Positions 35,754 to 45,409 of a stretch of DNA of 64,000 bases are shown here, piece after piece (the first letter of the stretch is position 1; each line of letters opens with the position of its first letter). The stretch is from NCBI GenBank assembly GCA_030812955.1, contig JAUSTR010000004.1, forward strand, positions 1-64,000, in the 5' to 3' direction. A model generated the notes under the pieces. It saw only the letters and a list, made by a program, of their open reading frames with translations. It had not been told where the DNA came from and did not search any database. A program made the position numbers and the translations under genes. The DNA is from Bacillus alveayuensis. Lineage in GTDB: Bacteria; Bacillota; Bacilli; Bacillales; Aeribacillaceae.

Positions 35754-36740
35754 ATGCCAATCGCAATTTTTGGATCAATCGAATCAGGTTTAATCTATGC
35801 AATGATGGCACTCGGTGTCTATTTATCTTTTAGAATTTTAGATTTTCCAGATTTAACAGTAGATGGAAGTTTTGTAACGGGTGCTGCTGTTTGTGCTGTG
35901 ATGATTGTAAATGGTTGGAATCCAGTTTTAGCTACAATTTCAGCAATCTTTGTCGGATTTATCGCTGGTTCCATTACGGGACTTTTGCATACGAAAGGAA
36001 AAATTAATCCGCTTCTTTCCGGTATATTAATGATGATCGCCTTATACTCGATTAACTTACGTATTATGGGACGATCAAATGTTCCTTTGCTTCAGGAAGA
36101 AACATTTTTTTCTCATATTAGCGGTATTTTTGCTCCAATTGATGAATTGTTGACAGCTCTTATACCATATTCTCCTTCAACATGGTCTGTCATTTTTTCA
36201 ATGCTTGTATTCGTTATTGTACTAAAATTTATACTCGATTATTTTTTAAAAACTGAAATTGGTCTTGCACTTCGGGCTGTTGGAGATAATCAGCAGATGA
36301 TCGAAAGTTTTTCCGCCAATACAGATATATTAAAAATAATCGGGTTAGGCTTATCCAATGCCCTTGTCGCTTTATCCGGTGCCTTTGTTGCTCAATATAG
36401 CGGATTTAGTGACATCGGTATGGGAATTGGAATGATTATTATTGGATTAGCCTCTGTCATCATTGGAGAAGCTCTCATTGGAAGCAAATCGATCGTACGG
36501 GCAACATTAGCCGTTATTATCGGGGCTATTGTATACCGTTTAATTGTTGCTTTTGCACTACGATTTAATTTCTTTGAAACAGGAGACTTAAAATTAATTA
36601 CGGCTTGCATCGTCATTTTATCGTTAACGATCCCGCGTTATATTGACAAAAAACGTGAAAAAAAGAGAAAGCTTTTAAGAAGAAAGGAATTGGAGAAAAA
36701 GCGGGGTGAACAACTTGCTTCAACTAAAGCACATTTATAA
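35754..36740 (+). CDS. ABC transporter permease (TrpY-like)
   Basis: Membrane subunit of the TrpXYZ-like importer, 328 residues. It has 8-10 hydrophobic helices and the LFPDLTVDGSF-type sequence near residue 30 (here ILDFPDLTVDGSFVTGAA) typical of this BPD_transp_2 permease family. A very basic tail (KKREKKRKLLRRKELEKK) ends it. The ribosome-binding site gagaggg precedes the ATG. The last 35 bases overlap the ATPase gene, so the two are translationally coupled. Confidence 0.9.
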   Translation: MPIAIFGSIESGLIYAMMALGVYLSFRILDFPDLTVDGSFVTGAAVCAVMIVNGWNPVLATISAIFVGFIAGSITGLLHTKGKINPLLSGILMMIALYSINLRIMGRSNVPLLQEETFFSHISGIFAPIDELLTALIPYSPSTWSVIFSMLVFVIVLKFILDYFLKTEIGLALRAVGDNQQMIESFSANTDILKIIGLGLSNALVALSGAFVAQYSGFSDIGMGIGMIIIGLASVIIGEALIGSKSIVRATLAVIIGAIVYRLIVAFALRFNFFETGDLKLITACIVILSLTIPRYIDKKREKKRKLLRRKELEKKRGEQLASTKAHL

Positions 36741-37503
36741 AGTTTTTAATGAAGGCTCATTAGATGAAAAAGTGGCTTTAAATGGAATAAACCTTGAGGT
36801 GAAGAAAGGCGATTTTATTACAGTTATTGGGAGCAATGGGGCTGGTAAGTCTACTTTGTTAAATATTATTGCAGGAAAATTATTTCCTGATGATGGTGAA
36901 GTTTTACTAGATGAAAAAAATATGACGAATTTACCAGAATATAAAAGAGCGAAGTATATCGGACGTGTATTTCAAAATCCGCTTGCTGGAACCGCTCCTT
37001 CTTTAACAATTGAAGAAAACTTAGCGATCGCTTATGGTCGAGTTCATAAACGGACATTAGGACGAGGGGTTACATCCAAACGTCGGCAACAATTTAAAGA
37101 ACAGTTAGCTTTGCTCGGTTTAGGTCTTGAAAACCGTTTGAATGCCAAAGTAGGTTTACTATCAGGAGGGGAACGCCAGGCATTATCTTTATTAATGGCC
37201 ACCTTTACAAAACCAAAGATTCTCCTTTTAGATGAGCATACCGCTGCTTTAGACCCTGCCCGTGCGGAAGTCATTCTCTCATTGACGAAAAAATTTATCC
37301 ATGAATACCAATTAACGACGATTATGATTACCCACAATATGCAGCAAGCTATTGACTTAGGAAATCGTCTCATCATGATGAATCGTGGGGAAATCATTTT
37401 TGAAGCATCAGAGGAAACGAAAAAGGAACTCACCATCCCTCGCTTAATGAAGGAATTTGAAAAAATCCAGGAAACAGTATCAGACCGAGTGATACTTGGC
37501 TAA
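36706..37503 (+). CDS. ABC transporter ATPase (TrpZ-like)
   Basis: ATP-binding subunit, 265 residues. Walker A is GSNGAGKST (about 42-50), the signature is LSGGERQAL near 150 and Walker B LLLDEHTAALDP near 172-183. It starts with GTG after ggagaaaaagcgg, inside the permease gene. It completes a three-gene importer with the lipoprotein and permease. Confidence 0.93.
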   Translation: MNNLLQLKHIYKVFNEGSLDEKVALNGINLEVKKGDFITVIGSNGAGKSTLLNIIAGKLFPDDGEVLLDEKNMTNLPEYKRAKYIGRVFQNPLAGTAPSLTIEENLAIAYGRVHKRTLGRGVTSKRRQQFKEQLALLGLGLENRLNAKVGLLSGGERQALSLLMATFTKPKILLLDEHTAALDPARAEVILSLTKKFIHEYQLTTIMITHNMQQAIDLGNRLIMMNRGEIIFEASEETKKELTIPRLMKEFEKIQETVSDRVILG

Positions 37504-37707
37504 TCATGGAGCTTCTTCCAATATGTACGGAAGAAGCTTTAATATTTTTTCTAACTTCACATAGTGTAGGGAGAAGGTTTCAGACATAGAACGATATCCT
37601 TAAACAATGGAATTGTTGCCAAACGTATAAAGGTTATAAACTGTTAAATTGTTTATAATAGCGCACAAAAATATGTTATAATAGACAAAAATTGTAGGGA
37701 GGCAAAT

Positions 37708-38262
37708 ATGAACTCAGTTCAGCGAAATATCGGGAGAAATTTACAAAAAATTCGCAAAAGCAGAAATTTAAGCCTTGACAAAACTGCTGAATTAACCGGA
37801 GTTAGTAAAGCGATGCTCGGTCAAATCGAGCGAGGCGAATCCAATCCTTCGGTTTCAACATTGTGGAAAATAGCGAACGGCTTGCACGTGTCTTTTTCTT
37901 CCTTAATGAAGGAGGAAAAAACATCTGTAAACATAGTATCATTAAAAGATATTTCCCCAGTAATAGACGATGATGGAAAATATCTCGTATTTTCTTTGTT
38001 CCCATTTGAGGTGGAAAAGCAATTCGAGGTGTTTTCTGTTGTCCTTGAAGCGAATTATACTCATGATGCTGAAGGACACCATGAAGGAGTCGAAGAATAC
38101 GTTCTCGTTCAAAAAGGGGAATTAGAAATCATGATTGACGAAAAAACATATCATTTGTCAGAAGGTGATGCCATTCAATTTCAGGCAGATAAGCCGCACA
38201 AATATCGAAACAAAACAAATGAAATGGTTAAATTTTTGATCATTATTTATTATCCTGAATAA
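37708..38262 (+). CDS. XRE-cupin transcriptional regulator
   Basis: A 184-residue regulator: an N-terminal XRE helix-turn-helix (about 8-65, with LDKTAELTGVSKAMLGQIERG and NPSVSTLWKIA) joined to a C-terminal cupin domain (about 105-180, with GHHEGVEEYVLVQKGEL and GDAIQFQADKPHKYRN) that would bind a small ligand. It lies 27 bases before azlC on the same strand and probably controls the azlCD exporter. B. subtilis uses the Lrp-like AzlB there, so this is a different regulator type. Confidence 0.88.
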   Translation: MNSVQRNIGRNLQKIRKSRNLSLDKTAELTGVSKAMLGQIERGESNPSVSTLWKIANGLHVSFSSLMKEEKTSVNIVSLKDISPVIDDDGKYLVFSLFPFEVEKQFEVFSVVLEANYTHDAEGHHEGVEEYVLVQKGELEIMIDEKTYHLSEGDAIQFQADKPHKYRNKTNEMVKFLIIIYYPE

Positions 38263-38289
38263 ATAAATGACACAGCAGGGGGTGCCTAA

Positions 38290-39015
38290 ATGATTTCTAC
38301 AACGGTTGCCGAGAAGAAATCAGAATTTTTCAGTGGTTTACAGGCAGGACTTACAATTGCTATCGGTTATTTTCCTGTCGCCATCACATTCGGGTTATTA
38401 GCTGAACAAACAGGGTTAACATTATGGGAAACCTTATTTATGAGCATGTTTGTTTATGCTGGCGCAGCTCAATATATTTCATTAAGCTTTATTGCTGCAG
38501 GTGTAGGTGCTTTTGAGATCGTTTTAACGACATTTATTGTTAATATTCGCCACTTTTTAATGTCTGCTTCCTTAAATGAAAAGGTAGAAAAGGATTCATT
38601 ATGGAAAAAAGGTATTTATAGCTTCGGGATTACGGATGAAACCTTTTCCGTTGCTTCTGTTCGGCAAGGAACCGTAACTACTTCTTATATGTTTGGTCTT
38701 GCAATCATTTCTTATTTAAGCTGGGTCATTAATTCTGGTATTGGTCATGCTGTCGGCGTTAACTTACCTGTCGTGCTTCAAGAAAGTATGTCTATTGCTT
38801 TATATGCTCTTTTTATCGGCTTGCTCGTTCCATCTTTGAAAAAACACCGCAAAGTAGTGGCTCTTGCTTCATTTGCGGCCGTTGTCAATTCGATATTCGT
38901 CTTAACAAATTGGCTTTCCTCCGGCTGGTCTATTGTTGCTGCAACAATATCTTCTGCTTTCATTGTTGAATGGATTTGGACGAAATGGAACTTTGAGGTG
39001 ATGAAAGATGAGTAG
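38290..39015 (+). CDS. azlC: AzlC-family branched-chain amino acid exporter, large subunit
   Basis: Membrane protein of 241 residues with about 6-7 helices of the AzlC family, which together with AzlD exports branched-chain amino acids and their analogues such as azaleucine. The family motif MSMFVYAGAAQYISLSF-like region is at about 53-70, followed by NIRHFLMSASL near 87. It overlaps azlD by 8 bases. Substrate by family only. Confidence 0.9.
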   Translation: MISTTVAEKKSEFFSGLQAGLTIAIGYFPVAITFGLLAEQTGLTLWETLFMSMFVYAGAAQYISLSFIAAGVGAFEIVLTTFIVNIRHFLMSASLNEKVEKDSLWKKGIYSFGITDETFSVASVRQGTVTTSYMFGLAIISYLSWVINSGIGHAVGVNLPVVLQESMSIALYALFIGLLVPSLKKHRKVVALASFAAVVNSIFVLTNWLSSGWSIVAATISSAFIVEWIWTKWNFEVMKDE

Positions 39016-39313
39016 AGAAATATTTTGGATGATTGTTGGCATGGGGCTTGTCACCTATGTTCCACGAATGCTGCCCCTCGTTGTCTTTCAAAATATTAAC
39101 TTACCGCCATTTTGGCAAAATGTCCTAAAAAATGTACCTTTTGCTACTTTAGGAGCGCTGATTGTACCAGCTGTTTTTTTTATTCAAGAAGATATGATGT
39201 TTGGCGTAATCGGTGCTGCCACAGCTTTTATTGCAGCATATATCGGAGCCAATGTCATTGTTGTGGTTATGTCATCGATTGTTGTGTTATGTTTATACAG
39301 TATTGTGTTTTAA
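39008..39313 (+). CDS. azlD: AzlD-family small exporter subunit
   Basis: A 101-residue protein with about three to four helices, partner of AzlC. The YVPRMLPL motif near residues 17-24 is characteristic. Its start lies inside the azlC stop region (8-base overlap), showing translational coupling. A hairpin terminator (aaagctgtccc / gggcagcttt, 39340-39370) follows. Confidence 0.9.
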   Translation: MSREIFWMIVGMGLVTYVPRMLPLVVFQNINLPPFWQNVLKNVPFATLGALIVPAVFFIQEDMMFGVIGAATAFIAAYIGANVIVVVMSSIVVLCLYSIVF

Positions 39314-39339
39314 AATGTATAACCGATTCCGATCCGAGA

Positions 39340-39370
39340 AAGCTGTCCCGACCTTTAGGGCAGCTTTCAT
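39340..39370 (+). terminator. Terminator of the azlCD group
   Basis: Stem aaagctgtccc / gggcagcttt (one bulge) with a short loop, about 30 bases after the azlD stop. The T-run is modest (tttcat). Confidence 0.6.
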
Positions 39371-39503
39371 CTGCTAATAGGCTTAATTTGGAACGTCAAA
39401 ACGGCTCATAAACATTTTCTGAAAAGCTTGTTCTAAATTCTCGTGATTTTAACTAAACTGTTAAGGGGAAAGGTAATTCAGCAAAGAGGGGGCTCATCAA
39501 CAT

Positions 39504-40751
39504 ATGAGAAAGAGGCTCACCACTGCCGTTATTGTATATTTTATATACGGTGTATTTATTTACTTGTACTTATATTTTTTAACCGATAATACCATTCCTT
39601 CTAATTATGAAGGGACTGCAGTAGATCCGAAAACGTTCATGAATGCGCGCGAGCTTATGCTTTCAGAAGAATATTCCAAAATTAAAAATTTATTATTTTT
39701 TATTGGAATCCCACTCGAATGGTTTATTTTTTTTCTTGTTTTGACGATAGGGCTATCGAAAAAATTTCAACAATGGGCACAATCTGCATCAAAACTTCCA
39801 GTTGTGCAAATGGCACTTTATTTTTTCTGGTTATCCCTTCTCGTAACGATTTTAACATGGCCGTTCGATTGGTTAAGCTATAAAATATCATCAGATTATC
39901 AAATTACAACCCAACCTTTCAATGGCTGGATCCGTGATCAAGTGATGGATTTTTTTATTAATTATGTGTTAATGCTTATCATTGTTGCCGTCATTTACAG
40001 TTTAATGCGCAAGTTTGAAAAGCGGTGGTGGTTTTTTGCCTGGCTATTATCCATCCCGTTTACACTTTTTTTAATGTTCCTGCAGCCGGTTGTGATTGAT
40101 CCGCTTTATAACGATTTTTACCCGCTCAAAGACAAAATATTAGAAGAGAAAATTTTGGATTTAGCTGAGCAGGCTAATATTCCGGCCGATCATGTATATG
40201 AAGTCGATATGTCGAAAAAAACAAATGCCTTAAACGCATACGTGACAGGGATTGGGCCAAATTCACGAATTGTTTTATGGGATACGACATTAACGAAATT
40301 AGAAGAGGATGAAATTTTATTTATTATGGCACATGAAATGGGCCACTATGTGATGAAGCATATTTATGTGGGGATTTTCGGATATGTATTACTATCCTTC
40401 GTCGGGCTTTATCTAATCCATCGCTTTATGAACATCATTGTTCAAAGATGGGGCAATGAGTTAAAAGTTACAAATGTTCGCGATCTATCATCATTGCCTT
40501 TATTTCTCATGCTTTTAGGAATGCTTTCGTTTGCAGCAAGCCCGTTAACGAATACTGTTTCACGTGTTCAAGAAAAGAAGGCAGATCTTTATGCCATCGA
40601 ACTGACGGAAAATGAAGAAGCGGCAGTTGAAACATTTCAAGATTTAGCAAAATATGGACTAAGTGAAGTGAATCCTCCGTCACTCGTGAAATTTTTCCGC
40701 TATGACCATCCAACGTTATTGGAGAGAATGCTGTATCTCAAAGAGGAATAA
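39504..40751 (+). CDS. yhfN: YhfN, M48-family (Ste24-like) membrane metalloprotease
   Basis: Zinc protease of the M48/Ste24 family, 415 residues, embedded in the membrane by several helices (about 8-25, 65-85, 105-125, 150-170, 180-200 and 290-350). The zinc motif HEMGH is at about 275-279 (MAHEMGHYVMKH), with the third ligand glutamate in the following KKADLYAIEL region near 365. It corresponds to B. subtilis YhfN, whose targets are unknown. It is transcribed alone; the ATG follows aaagaggggg. Confidence 0.92.
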   Translation: MRKRLTTAVIVYFIYGVFIYLYLYFLTDNTIPSNYEGTAVDPKTFMNARELMLSEEYSKIKNLLFFIGIPLEWFIFFLVLTIGLSKKFQQWAQSASKLPVVQMALYFFWLSLLVTILTWPFDWLSYKISSDYQITTQPFNGWIRDQVMDFFINYVLMLIIVAVIYSLMRKFEKRWWFFAWLLSIPFTLFLMFLQPVVIDPLYNDFYPLKDKILEEKILDLAEQANIPADHVYEVDMSKKTNALNAYVTGIGPNSRIVLWDTTLTKLEEDEILFIMAHEMGHYVMKHIYVGIFGYVLLSFVGLYLIHRFMNIIVQRWGNELKVTNVRDLSSLPLFLMLLGMLSFAASPLTNTVSRVQEKKADLYAIELTENEEAAVETFQDLAKYGLSEVNPPSLVKFFRYDHPTLLERMLYLKEE

Positions 40752-40862
40752 GTCCAATAATAAAGGATAACTATCCGAAACAGTTGATCGTAGCGACCAT
40801 ATCAAAATGTTTTCATCAAGATGGCTTCAAACTAATCTGAGGTCATCTTTTTCATTTTTTAA

Positions 40863-41029
40863 GGCTCTTTTCTAAAGGATTGTTGCTTTCGACTGTCAGG
40901 CAAGCGATGCGCTTGCTATGTCACGCATGTAGCGTGGCTTGAACCGAAAAAAAATCGATTGTCAATCCGACCACGTGCTTTTTTCGGTTCATGGACAGTC
41001 GAAAAATAACAAAGTTTACGAAAACATCC
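40863..41029 (+). repeat. MITE family 1, copy 4
   Basis: A 167-bp element from GGCTCTTTTC to the slightly changed right end GAAAACATCC. It is flanked by a perfect 8-bp duplication TTTTTTAA. The interior holds three hairpins: gcaagcgatgcgcttgc, cacgcatgtagcgtg, and a 12-bp stem GAACCGAAAAAA (40941-40952) with TTTTTTCGGTTC (40979-40990). The last is the inverted form of the hairpin in copy 5. Confidence 0.85.
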
Positions 41030-41174
41030 TTTTTTAAAGAGGAAGTTCCATCATTTGGACTAGTTATCCAAGGCGTGTATAATAAAAATTATGACAGAAA
41101 ATTTCAAAAATTAATCCGTTTGGATTAGTGGTGAAAATTTATCAACTGTTTACAATTGATGAGGAGTGTATACA

Positions 41175-42782
41175 TTGGATTATTTATATTACCCATATCC
41201 ATCGCAGCGTATGACAACATTTGCGAATAAAGGGATGGTGGCAACATCTCAGCCGCTTGCTGCACAAGCAGGCTTAGACATCCTAAAAAAAGGCGGCAAT
41301 GCTGTTGATGCTGCTATTGCAACTGCTGCTTGCTTAACAGTGGTAGAACCAACCTCTAACGGAATTGGTGGGGACGCTTTTGCGTTAGTTTGGATAAAAG
41401 GGGAGCTATATGGATTAAATGGAAGTGGTCCAGCCCCTATACATATATCCATTGAAGCTATAAAAGAACGCGGCTATGAACAAATACCTTCACATGGATT
41501 AATTCCTGTAACTGTCCCTGGTGCACCGTCGGCGTGGGCTGAGCTTTCCAAACGGTTTGGAAAATTGCCGTTAACAGAAGTGTTAAAGCCAGCTATTGAA
41601 TATGCCCAAAATGGATATCCGATCTCACCGATTCTCGGGAAAAACTGGGCTGCTGCTTTTCAACGTTTTCAAAAATGTTTCATAGATGAGGAGTTTCAAG
41701 GATGGTTTGATACGTTTGCACCAAAGGGGCGTGCGCCAAAAATAGGGGAAATATGGCGTTCAGAAGGGCATGCTAAAACACTTCAATCGATTGCACAATC
41801 TAATGCGGAAAGCTTTTATCGCGGGGAATTAGCCGAAAAAATCACTTCTTTCTTTCAAAAATATCACGGGTTTTTATCTGAAGAGGATTTAGCTTCCTAT
41901 CGAGCAGAATGGGTCACACCTATTTCGATTCATTATCGCGGTTATGAAATATGGGAAATCCCTCCAAATGGTCAAGGATTGGTTGCATTAATGGCCCTTA
42001 ATATTATGAAAGGGTTTGAAGTTTCCCCAGATCGGGAGAATGTTGAAAATTTTCACCGCCAAATTGAAGCGATGAAGCTTGCTTTTACGGATGGTAAAGC
42101 ATATATTACGGATCCAAAAGAGATGACGTATTCAATTGATGGATTATTATCAGAAGAATATGCATCTCAGCGTCGAAATCTCATTGGAAAGGAAGCGATG
42201 AACCCTAAACCGGGTAAACCTCCAAAAGGCGGAACTGTTTATCTTGCAGCAGCCGATCATGAAGGGAACATGGTTTCTTATATACAAAGCAATTATATGG
42301 GATTTGGATCTGGAATTGTCGTACCTGGAACGGGGATCTCCTTACAAAATCGAGGCCACGATTTTTCCCTAAACCCAAACGATGAAAATGCTTTAAAGCC
42401 CGGTAAGAAAACGTATCATACGGTTATTCCTGGATTTTTAACAAAAGGAACAGAAGCGGTTGGTCCTTTCGGGGTGATGGGAGCCTATATGCAGCCACAA
42501 GGGCATATGCAGGTAGTGATGAATCTAGTAGACTATCATTTAAACCCTCAAGCGGCTCTTGACGCTCCGAGGTGGCAATGGATAGGTGGAAGAAAAATCC
42601 TTGTTGAAAGTCATTTTCCAAATCATATTGCCCAAGCACTCGCACGCCGAGGGCATGAAATTCAAATCGCCTTTGATAATGGTGTTTTTGGCAGAGGACA
42701 AATCATTATTCGAGACCCCGAAACAGGTGTATTGGCAGGGGGAACGGAAGCGCGAACAGATGGTGCCATTGCGGCATATTAA
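41175..42782 (+). CDS. ywrD: Gamma-glutamyltransferase-like protein (YwrD type)
   Basis: N-terminal nucleophile hydrolase of the gamma-glutamyltransferase family, about 535 residues, nearest in form to the cytosolic YwrD-type enzymes: there is no signal peptide. The likely autocleavage and catalytic threonine is T354 in PPKGGTVYL, followed by DHEGNMVSYIQSNYMGFGS. The N-terminal GGNAVDAAIATAACLTVVEP block (about 40-59) is intact. It would hydrolyse or transfer gamma-glutamyl groups, for example of glutathione analogues. The frame begins at a GTG at 41166, but gaggag overlaps that codon; the TTG at 41175 has 8-base spacing and is preferred. Confidence 0.87.
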   Translation: MDYLYYPYPSQRMTTFANKGMVATSQPLAAQAGLDILKKGGNAVDAAIATAACLTVVEPTSNGIGGDAFALVWIKGELYGLNGSGPAPIHISIEAIKERGYEQIPSHGLIPVTVPGAPSAWAELSKRFGKLPLTEVLKPAIEYAQNGYPISPILGKNWAAAFQRFQKCFIDEEFQGWFDTFAPKGRAPKIGEIWRSEGHAKTLQSIAQSNAESFYRGELAEKITSFFQKYHGFLSEEDLASYRAEWVTPISIHYRGYEIWEIPPNGQGLVALMALNIMKGFEVSPDRENVENFHRQIEAMKLAFTDGKAYITDPKEMTYSIDGLLSEEYASQRRNLIGKEAMNPKPGKPPKGGTVYLAAADHEGNMVSYIQSNYMGFGSGIVVPGTGISLQNRGHDFSLNPNDENALKPGKKTYHTVIPGFLTKGTEAVGPFGVMGAYMQPQGHMQVVMNLVDYHLNPQAALDAPRWQWIGGRKILVESHFPNHIAQALARRGHEIQIAFDNGVFGRGQIIIRDPETGVLAGGTEARTDGAIAAY

Positions 42783-42922
42783 AAATTGGATTTAGGTCTT
42801 CTCATTCTAAAGGGACGAGCTAGTCATAAGGAAAAAGTAGGAATGCTCGGATGTTTCATTACGCTTGAATATAAGGTTATTTTAAAGACTTCTCATTCAT
42901 GATCCATTCTAGGTGGCTGTCA

Positions 42923-42945
42923 ACCTCCTTTAAAGGAGGGTTTTT
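42923..42945 (+). terminator. Terminator after the ywrD-like gene
   Basis: Palindrome cctcctttaaaggagg followed directly by gttttttc. Confidence 0.8.
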
Positions 42946-43144
42946 TCTTACAAAATAAGAAGCGAATTTAATGTTAAATAATTATTTGACTTAACAAAAA
43001 CTTATAAACTTTAATAAGAAATCTCACATGATAAATTTTCAAAAAAGTATTTCAATTTTCGGATCTCTGTTATATATTAATATTAAAGATTTTAATTCTG
43101 TATTATAACAAATGATAGAAAGGTGTGATGAACACGATACGGAC

Positions 43145-43290
43145 ATGAAAACAAAATGGTAAGCATTTAAGTCGTTGGATCAGAAGAAAGAAATAGAGAA
43201 AATCGAGTAGGAACTTTAGGGGAAACGTTCAAAAAAGACAGATTAGAAGAAGAGAAATTGCTTGATGAGCTTGTCAATTTCGATTTTTAA
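43145..43290 (+). pseudogene. Decayed small gene
   Basis: A Lys/Glu-rich coding pattern survives in pieces: MKTKW, stop, AFKSLDQKKEIEKIE, stop, then after a frame change LGETFKKDRLEEEKLLDELVNFDF ends at a TAA. Two in-frame stops and one frameshift break it. The parent family was not recognised. Confidence 0.4.
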
Positions 43291-43303
43291 CATTGCTAGG
43301 TTA

Positions 43304-43320
43304 TGAAAATTTAGTTTTCA
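43304..43320 (+). promoter_or_regulatory. Inverted repeat upstream of isocitrate lyase
   Basis: TGAAAATTTAGTTTTCA is a perfect 6-bp dyad with a 5-base centre, 59 bases before the aceA start. It could be an operator; it does not fit the CcpA cre consensus well because the central CG is missing. Confidence 0.35.
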
Positions 43321-43378
43321 CGGTAAAAGGGGTATGAAGTAATATAAATTTTTAATAAAACAAAGGGGAGATTTATAT

Positions 43379-44662
43379 ATGACAATGGATGAAAGAGTGA
43401 AAAAACTACAAGAAAGCTGGGAGATGGAAGAACGATGGAAAGGAATCACACGTCCATATACAGCTGAAGATGTGATTAAATTAAGGGGTTCCATTGATAT
43501 TGAGTATACACTTGCTAAACGTGGTGCTGAGAAATTCTGGAATTTATTGCAAACAGAAGATTATATTAATGCTCTTGGAGCGCTTACAGGTAACCAAGCC
43601 GTTCAGCAAGTAAAAGCTGGATTAAAAGCCATTTATTTAAGCGGATGGCAAGTAGCGGCAGATGCGAACCTTGCAGGACAGATGTATCCGGATCAAAGCT
43701 TGTATCCAGCCAACAGCGTTCCTCATGTTGTAAAGAGAATTAATCAAGCCTTGCAGCGTGCAGATCAAATTCATCATTTAGAAGGCAACCATGATATTGA
43801 CTTTTTCGTTCCGATTGTTGCTGATGCAGAGGCAGGATTTGGCGGTCAATTAAATGTTTTTGAGCTTATGAAAGGGATGATTGAATCCGGAGCTGCTGCC
43901 GTTCACTTTGAGGATCAATTATCTTCTGAGAAAAAATGTGGTCATTTAGGAGGAAAAGTACTTCTTCCAACACAAACAGCAATACGCAATTTGATTGCTG
44001 CTCGTCTAGCTGCTGATGTGATGGGAGTTCCGACGGTGATTATTGCACGTACTGATGCAGATGCAGCTGACTTAATTACAAGTGATATCGACGATCGGGA
44101 TAAGCCGTTTATTACAGGAGAACGCACACCAGAAGGATTTTTCCGGACTCGTGCAGGTCTTGACCAAGCGATTGCTCGTGGCCTTGCTTATGCACCTTAT
44201 GCCGATCTCATCTGGTGTGAAACATCTGAACCAAATATTGAGCAAGCTCGTAAATTTGCCGAAGCGATTCATGAAAAATATCCTGGTAAATTACTAGCTT
44301 ACAACTGCTCGCCATCATTTAACTGGAAGAAAAAGCTTGATGACAAAACAATCGCTAACTTCCAAAAAGAAATCGCTAAATTCGGTTATAAATTCCAATT
44401 TGTTACACTTGCTGGTTTCCATGCATTAAACTACAGCATGTTTGAGCTTGCAAGAAAATATAAAGATGAAGGCATGGCCGCATACTCAGAGCTTCAACAA
44501 GCAGAATTTGCTAGTGAACAATACGGTTACACAGCGACTCGACATCAACGTGAAGTTGGTACGGGCTATTTCGATGAAGTTGCGCAAGTCGTAAGTGGTG
44601 GAACATCCTCAACAACCGCTCTTGATCGTTCCACTGAAGCCGAACAGTTTACAAATGTATAA
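43379..44662 (+). CDS. aceA: AceA, isocitrate lyase
   Basis: Splits isocitrate into glyoxylate and succinate, the first step of the glyoxylate bypass used for growth on acetate or fatty acids. 427 residues, usual length. The catalytic loop KKCGH is at 185-189 (C187), with metal-binding residues in DAEAGFGG near 149-156, and the late NCSPSFNW block near 308. The ATG follows aaaggggaga. No malate synthase gene (aceB) is adjacent, although the two usually form an operon in Bacillus species that have the bypass. B. subtilis lacks the gene. Confidence 0.96.
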   Translation: MTMDERVKKLQESWEMEERWKGITRPYTAEDVIKLRGSIDIEYTLAKRGAEKFWNLLQTEDYINALGALTGNQAVQQVKAGLKAIYLSGWQVAADANLAGQMYPDQSLYPANSVPHVVKRINQALQRADQIHHLEGNHDIDFFVPIVADAEAGFGGQLNVFELMKGMIESGAAAVHFEDQLSSEKKCGHLGGKVLLPTQTAIRNLIAARLAADVMGVPTVIIARTDADAADLITSDIDDRDKPFITGERTPEGFFRTRAGLDQAIARGLAYAPYADLIWCETSEPNIEQARKFAEAIHEKYPGKLLAYNCSPSFNWKKKLDDKTIANFQKEIAKFGYKFQFVTLAGFHALNYSMFELARKYKDEGMAAYSELQQAEFASEQYGYTATRHQREVGTGYFDEVAQVVSGGTSSTTALDRSTEAEQFTNV

Positions 44663-44699
44663 AACAGTACATGTGAAAAATGCACAAAAAGCCACATAC

Positions 44700-44731
44700 G
44701 GAAGCCAATCCAAAACGGGATTGGCTTTCCT
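44700..44731. terminator. Bidirectional terminator between aceA and yhzC
   Basis: Stem ggaagccaatcc / gggattggctttcc with a short A-rich loop between two convergent genes. Confidence 0.8.
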
Positions 44732-44958
44732 TATGCATATTTTAATAACTGGACATACTCTTCTGAAAGCTTTTGGAAACTTTCTTTATCATAACGATCC
44801 AGCGCTTCATTAATTTTTTCCTCAAGCTTAAGTTTTTTGTAATTAAATACAGCTTCATCCAATACCATCTGAATATATACATCCATCATGAAATTCTCTG
44901 CATTTACCTTTGCTGACCTTGCCTTCATTATCTCAGTATACGACTTGCGCTCCTTCAT
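44731..44958 (-). CDS. yhzC: YhzC, IDEAL-domain protein
   Basis: A 75-residue cytosolic protein whose C-terminal part (LEEKINEALDRYDKESFQ, about 43-60, and the following LSEEYVQL) is the IDEAL motif found in several small Bacillus proteins. Length and position next to comK match B. subtilis YhzC. A ribosome-binding site (aggggtgatg) precedes the ATG. The function is unknown. Confidence 0.82.
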   Translation of the reverse strand: MKERKSYTEIMKARSAKVNAENFMMDVYIQMVLDEAVFNYKKLKLEEKINEALDRYDKESFQKLSEEYVQLLKYA

Positions 44959-45114
44959 GAAACATCACCCCTGATGTCTTTTTTATATTATATGGGGTTT
45001 TTACAAAAAAATCAACAAAATTTTTACAATGTTTAGAAAATTTATCTTAACTGAAACACTTTGTATTCTTTTATACAAATATGTGCAACATACTTATAGA
45101 GGGAGGAGATAGGT

Positions 45115-45273
45115 ATGAACGAAAAACGTAAATCAACGGATAAACGAAACCGTCAAGATGAGATCACGATTGCTGATTCAAACATTAATGAAGTAACGGG
45201 TGACTCCATCAACGAACACCGCACAATTGAAACAGCTAATCAAATTTTACAAAACTCAGAAGAAATGGAATAA
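45115..45273 (+). CDS. Small hydrophilic hypothetical protein
   Basis: Not recognised. A 52-residue, strongly hydrophilic product (MNEKRKSTDKRNRQDE..., later INEVTGDSINEHRTIETAN) without Cys or a hydrophobic segment, probably unfolded on its own. A strong gggaggagat site lies 5 bases before the ATG and a good terminator follows, so it is a real single-gene unit. It sits between yhzC and comK; a regulatory or spore-associated role is possible but unsupported. Confidence 0.65.
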   Translation: MNEKRKSTDKRNRQDEITIADSNINEVTGDSINEHRTIETANQILQNSEEME

Positions 45274-45279
45274 TCGTGT

Positions 45280-45310
45280 ATAAATTCTTAACGCAATGTT
45301 AAGAATTTAT
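45280..45310 (+). terminator. Terminator after the small hydrophilic gene
   Basis: A 13-bp perfect stem (ataaattcttaac / gttaagaatttat) with a 5-base loop followed by tttttctg. Confidence 0.88.
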
Positions 45311-45409
45311 TTTTTCTGTTTTGATATTGTAAAAATATAGATATATAACTAATAAAATGGTAAATTTAGGTTGGATCTAGTACTTATTTCTTATAAAGGA
45401 GAGTCGGTG

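Larger units (their letters stand above)
42783..43378. other. Intergenic gap with terminator and decayed gene
   Basis: Holds a terminator for the ywrD-like gene (42923-42945), a very A+T-rich stretch (42955-43110), remains of a small gene (43145-43290) and a 17-base inverted repeat (43304-43320) before isocitrate lyase. No intact gene was found. Confidence 0.6.

Noticed and set aside
43304..43320. CcpA cre site upstream of aceA
   Set aside because: The dyad lacks the central CG of cre sites; kept only as an unassigned inverted repeat.
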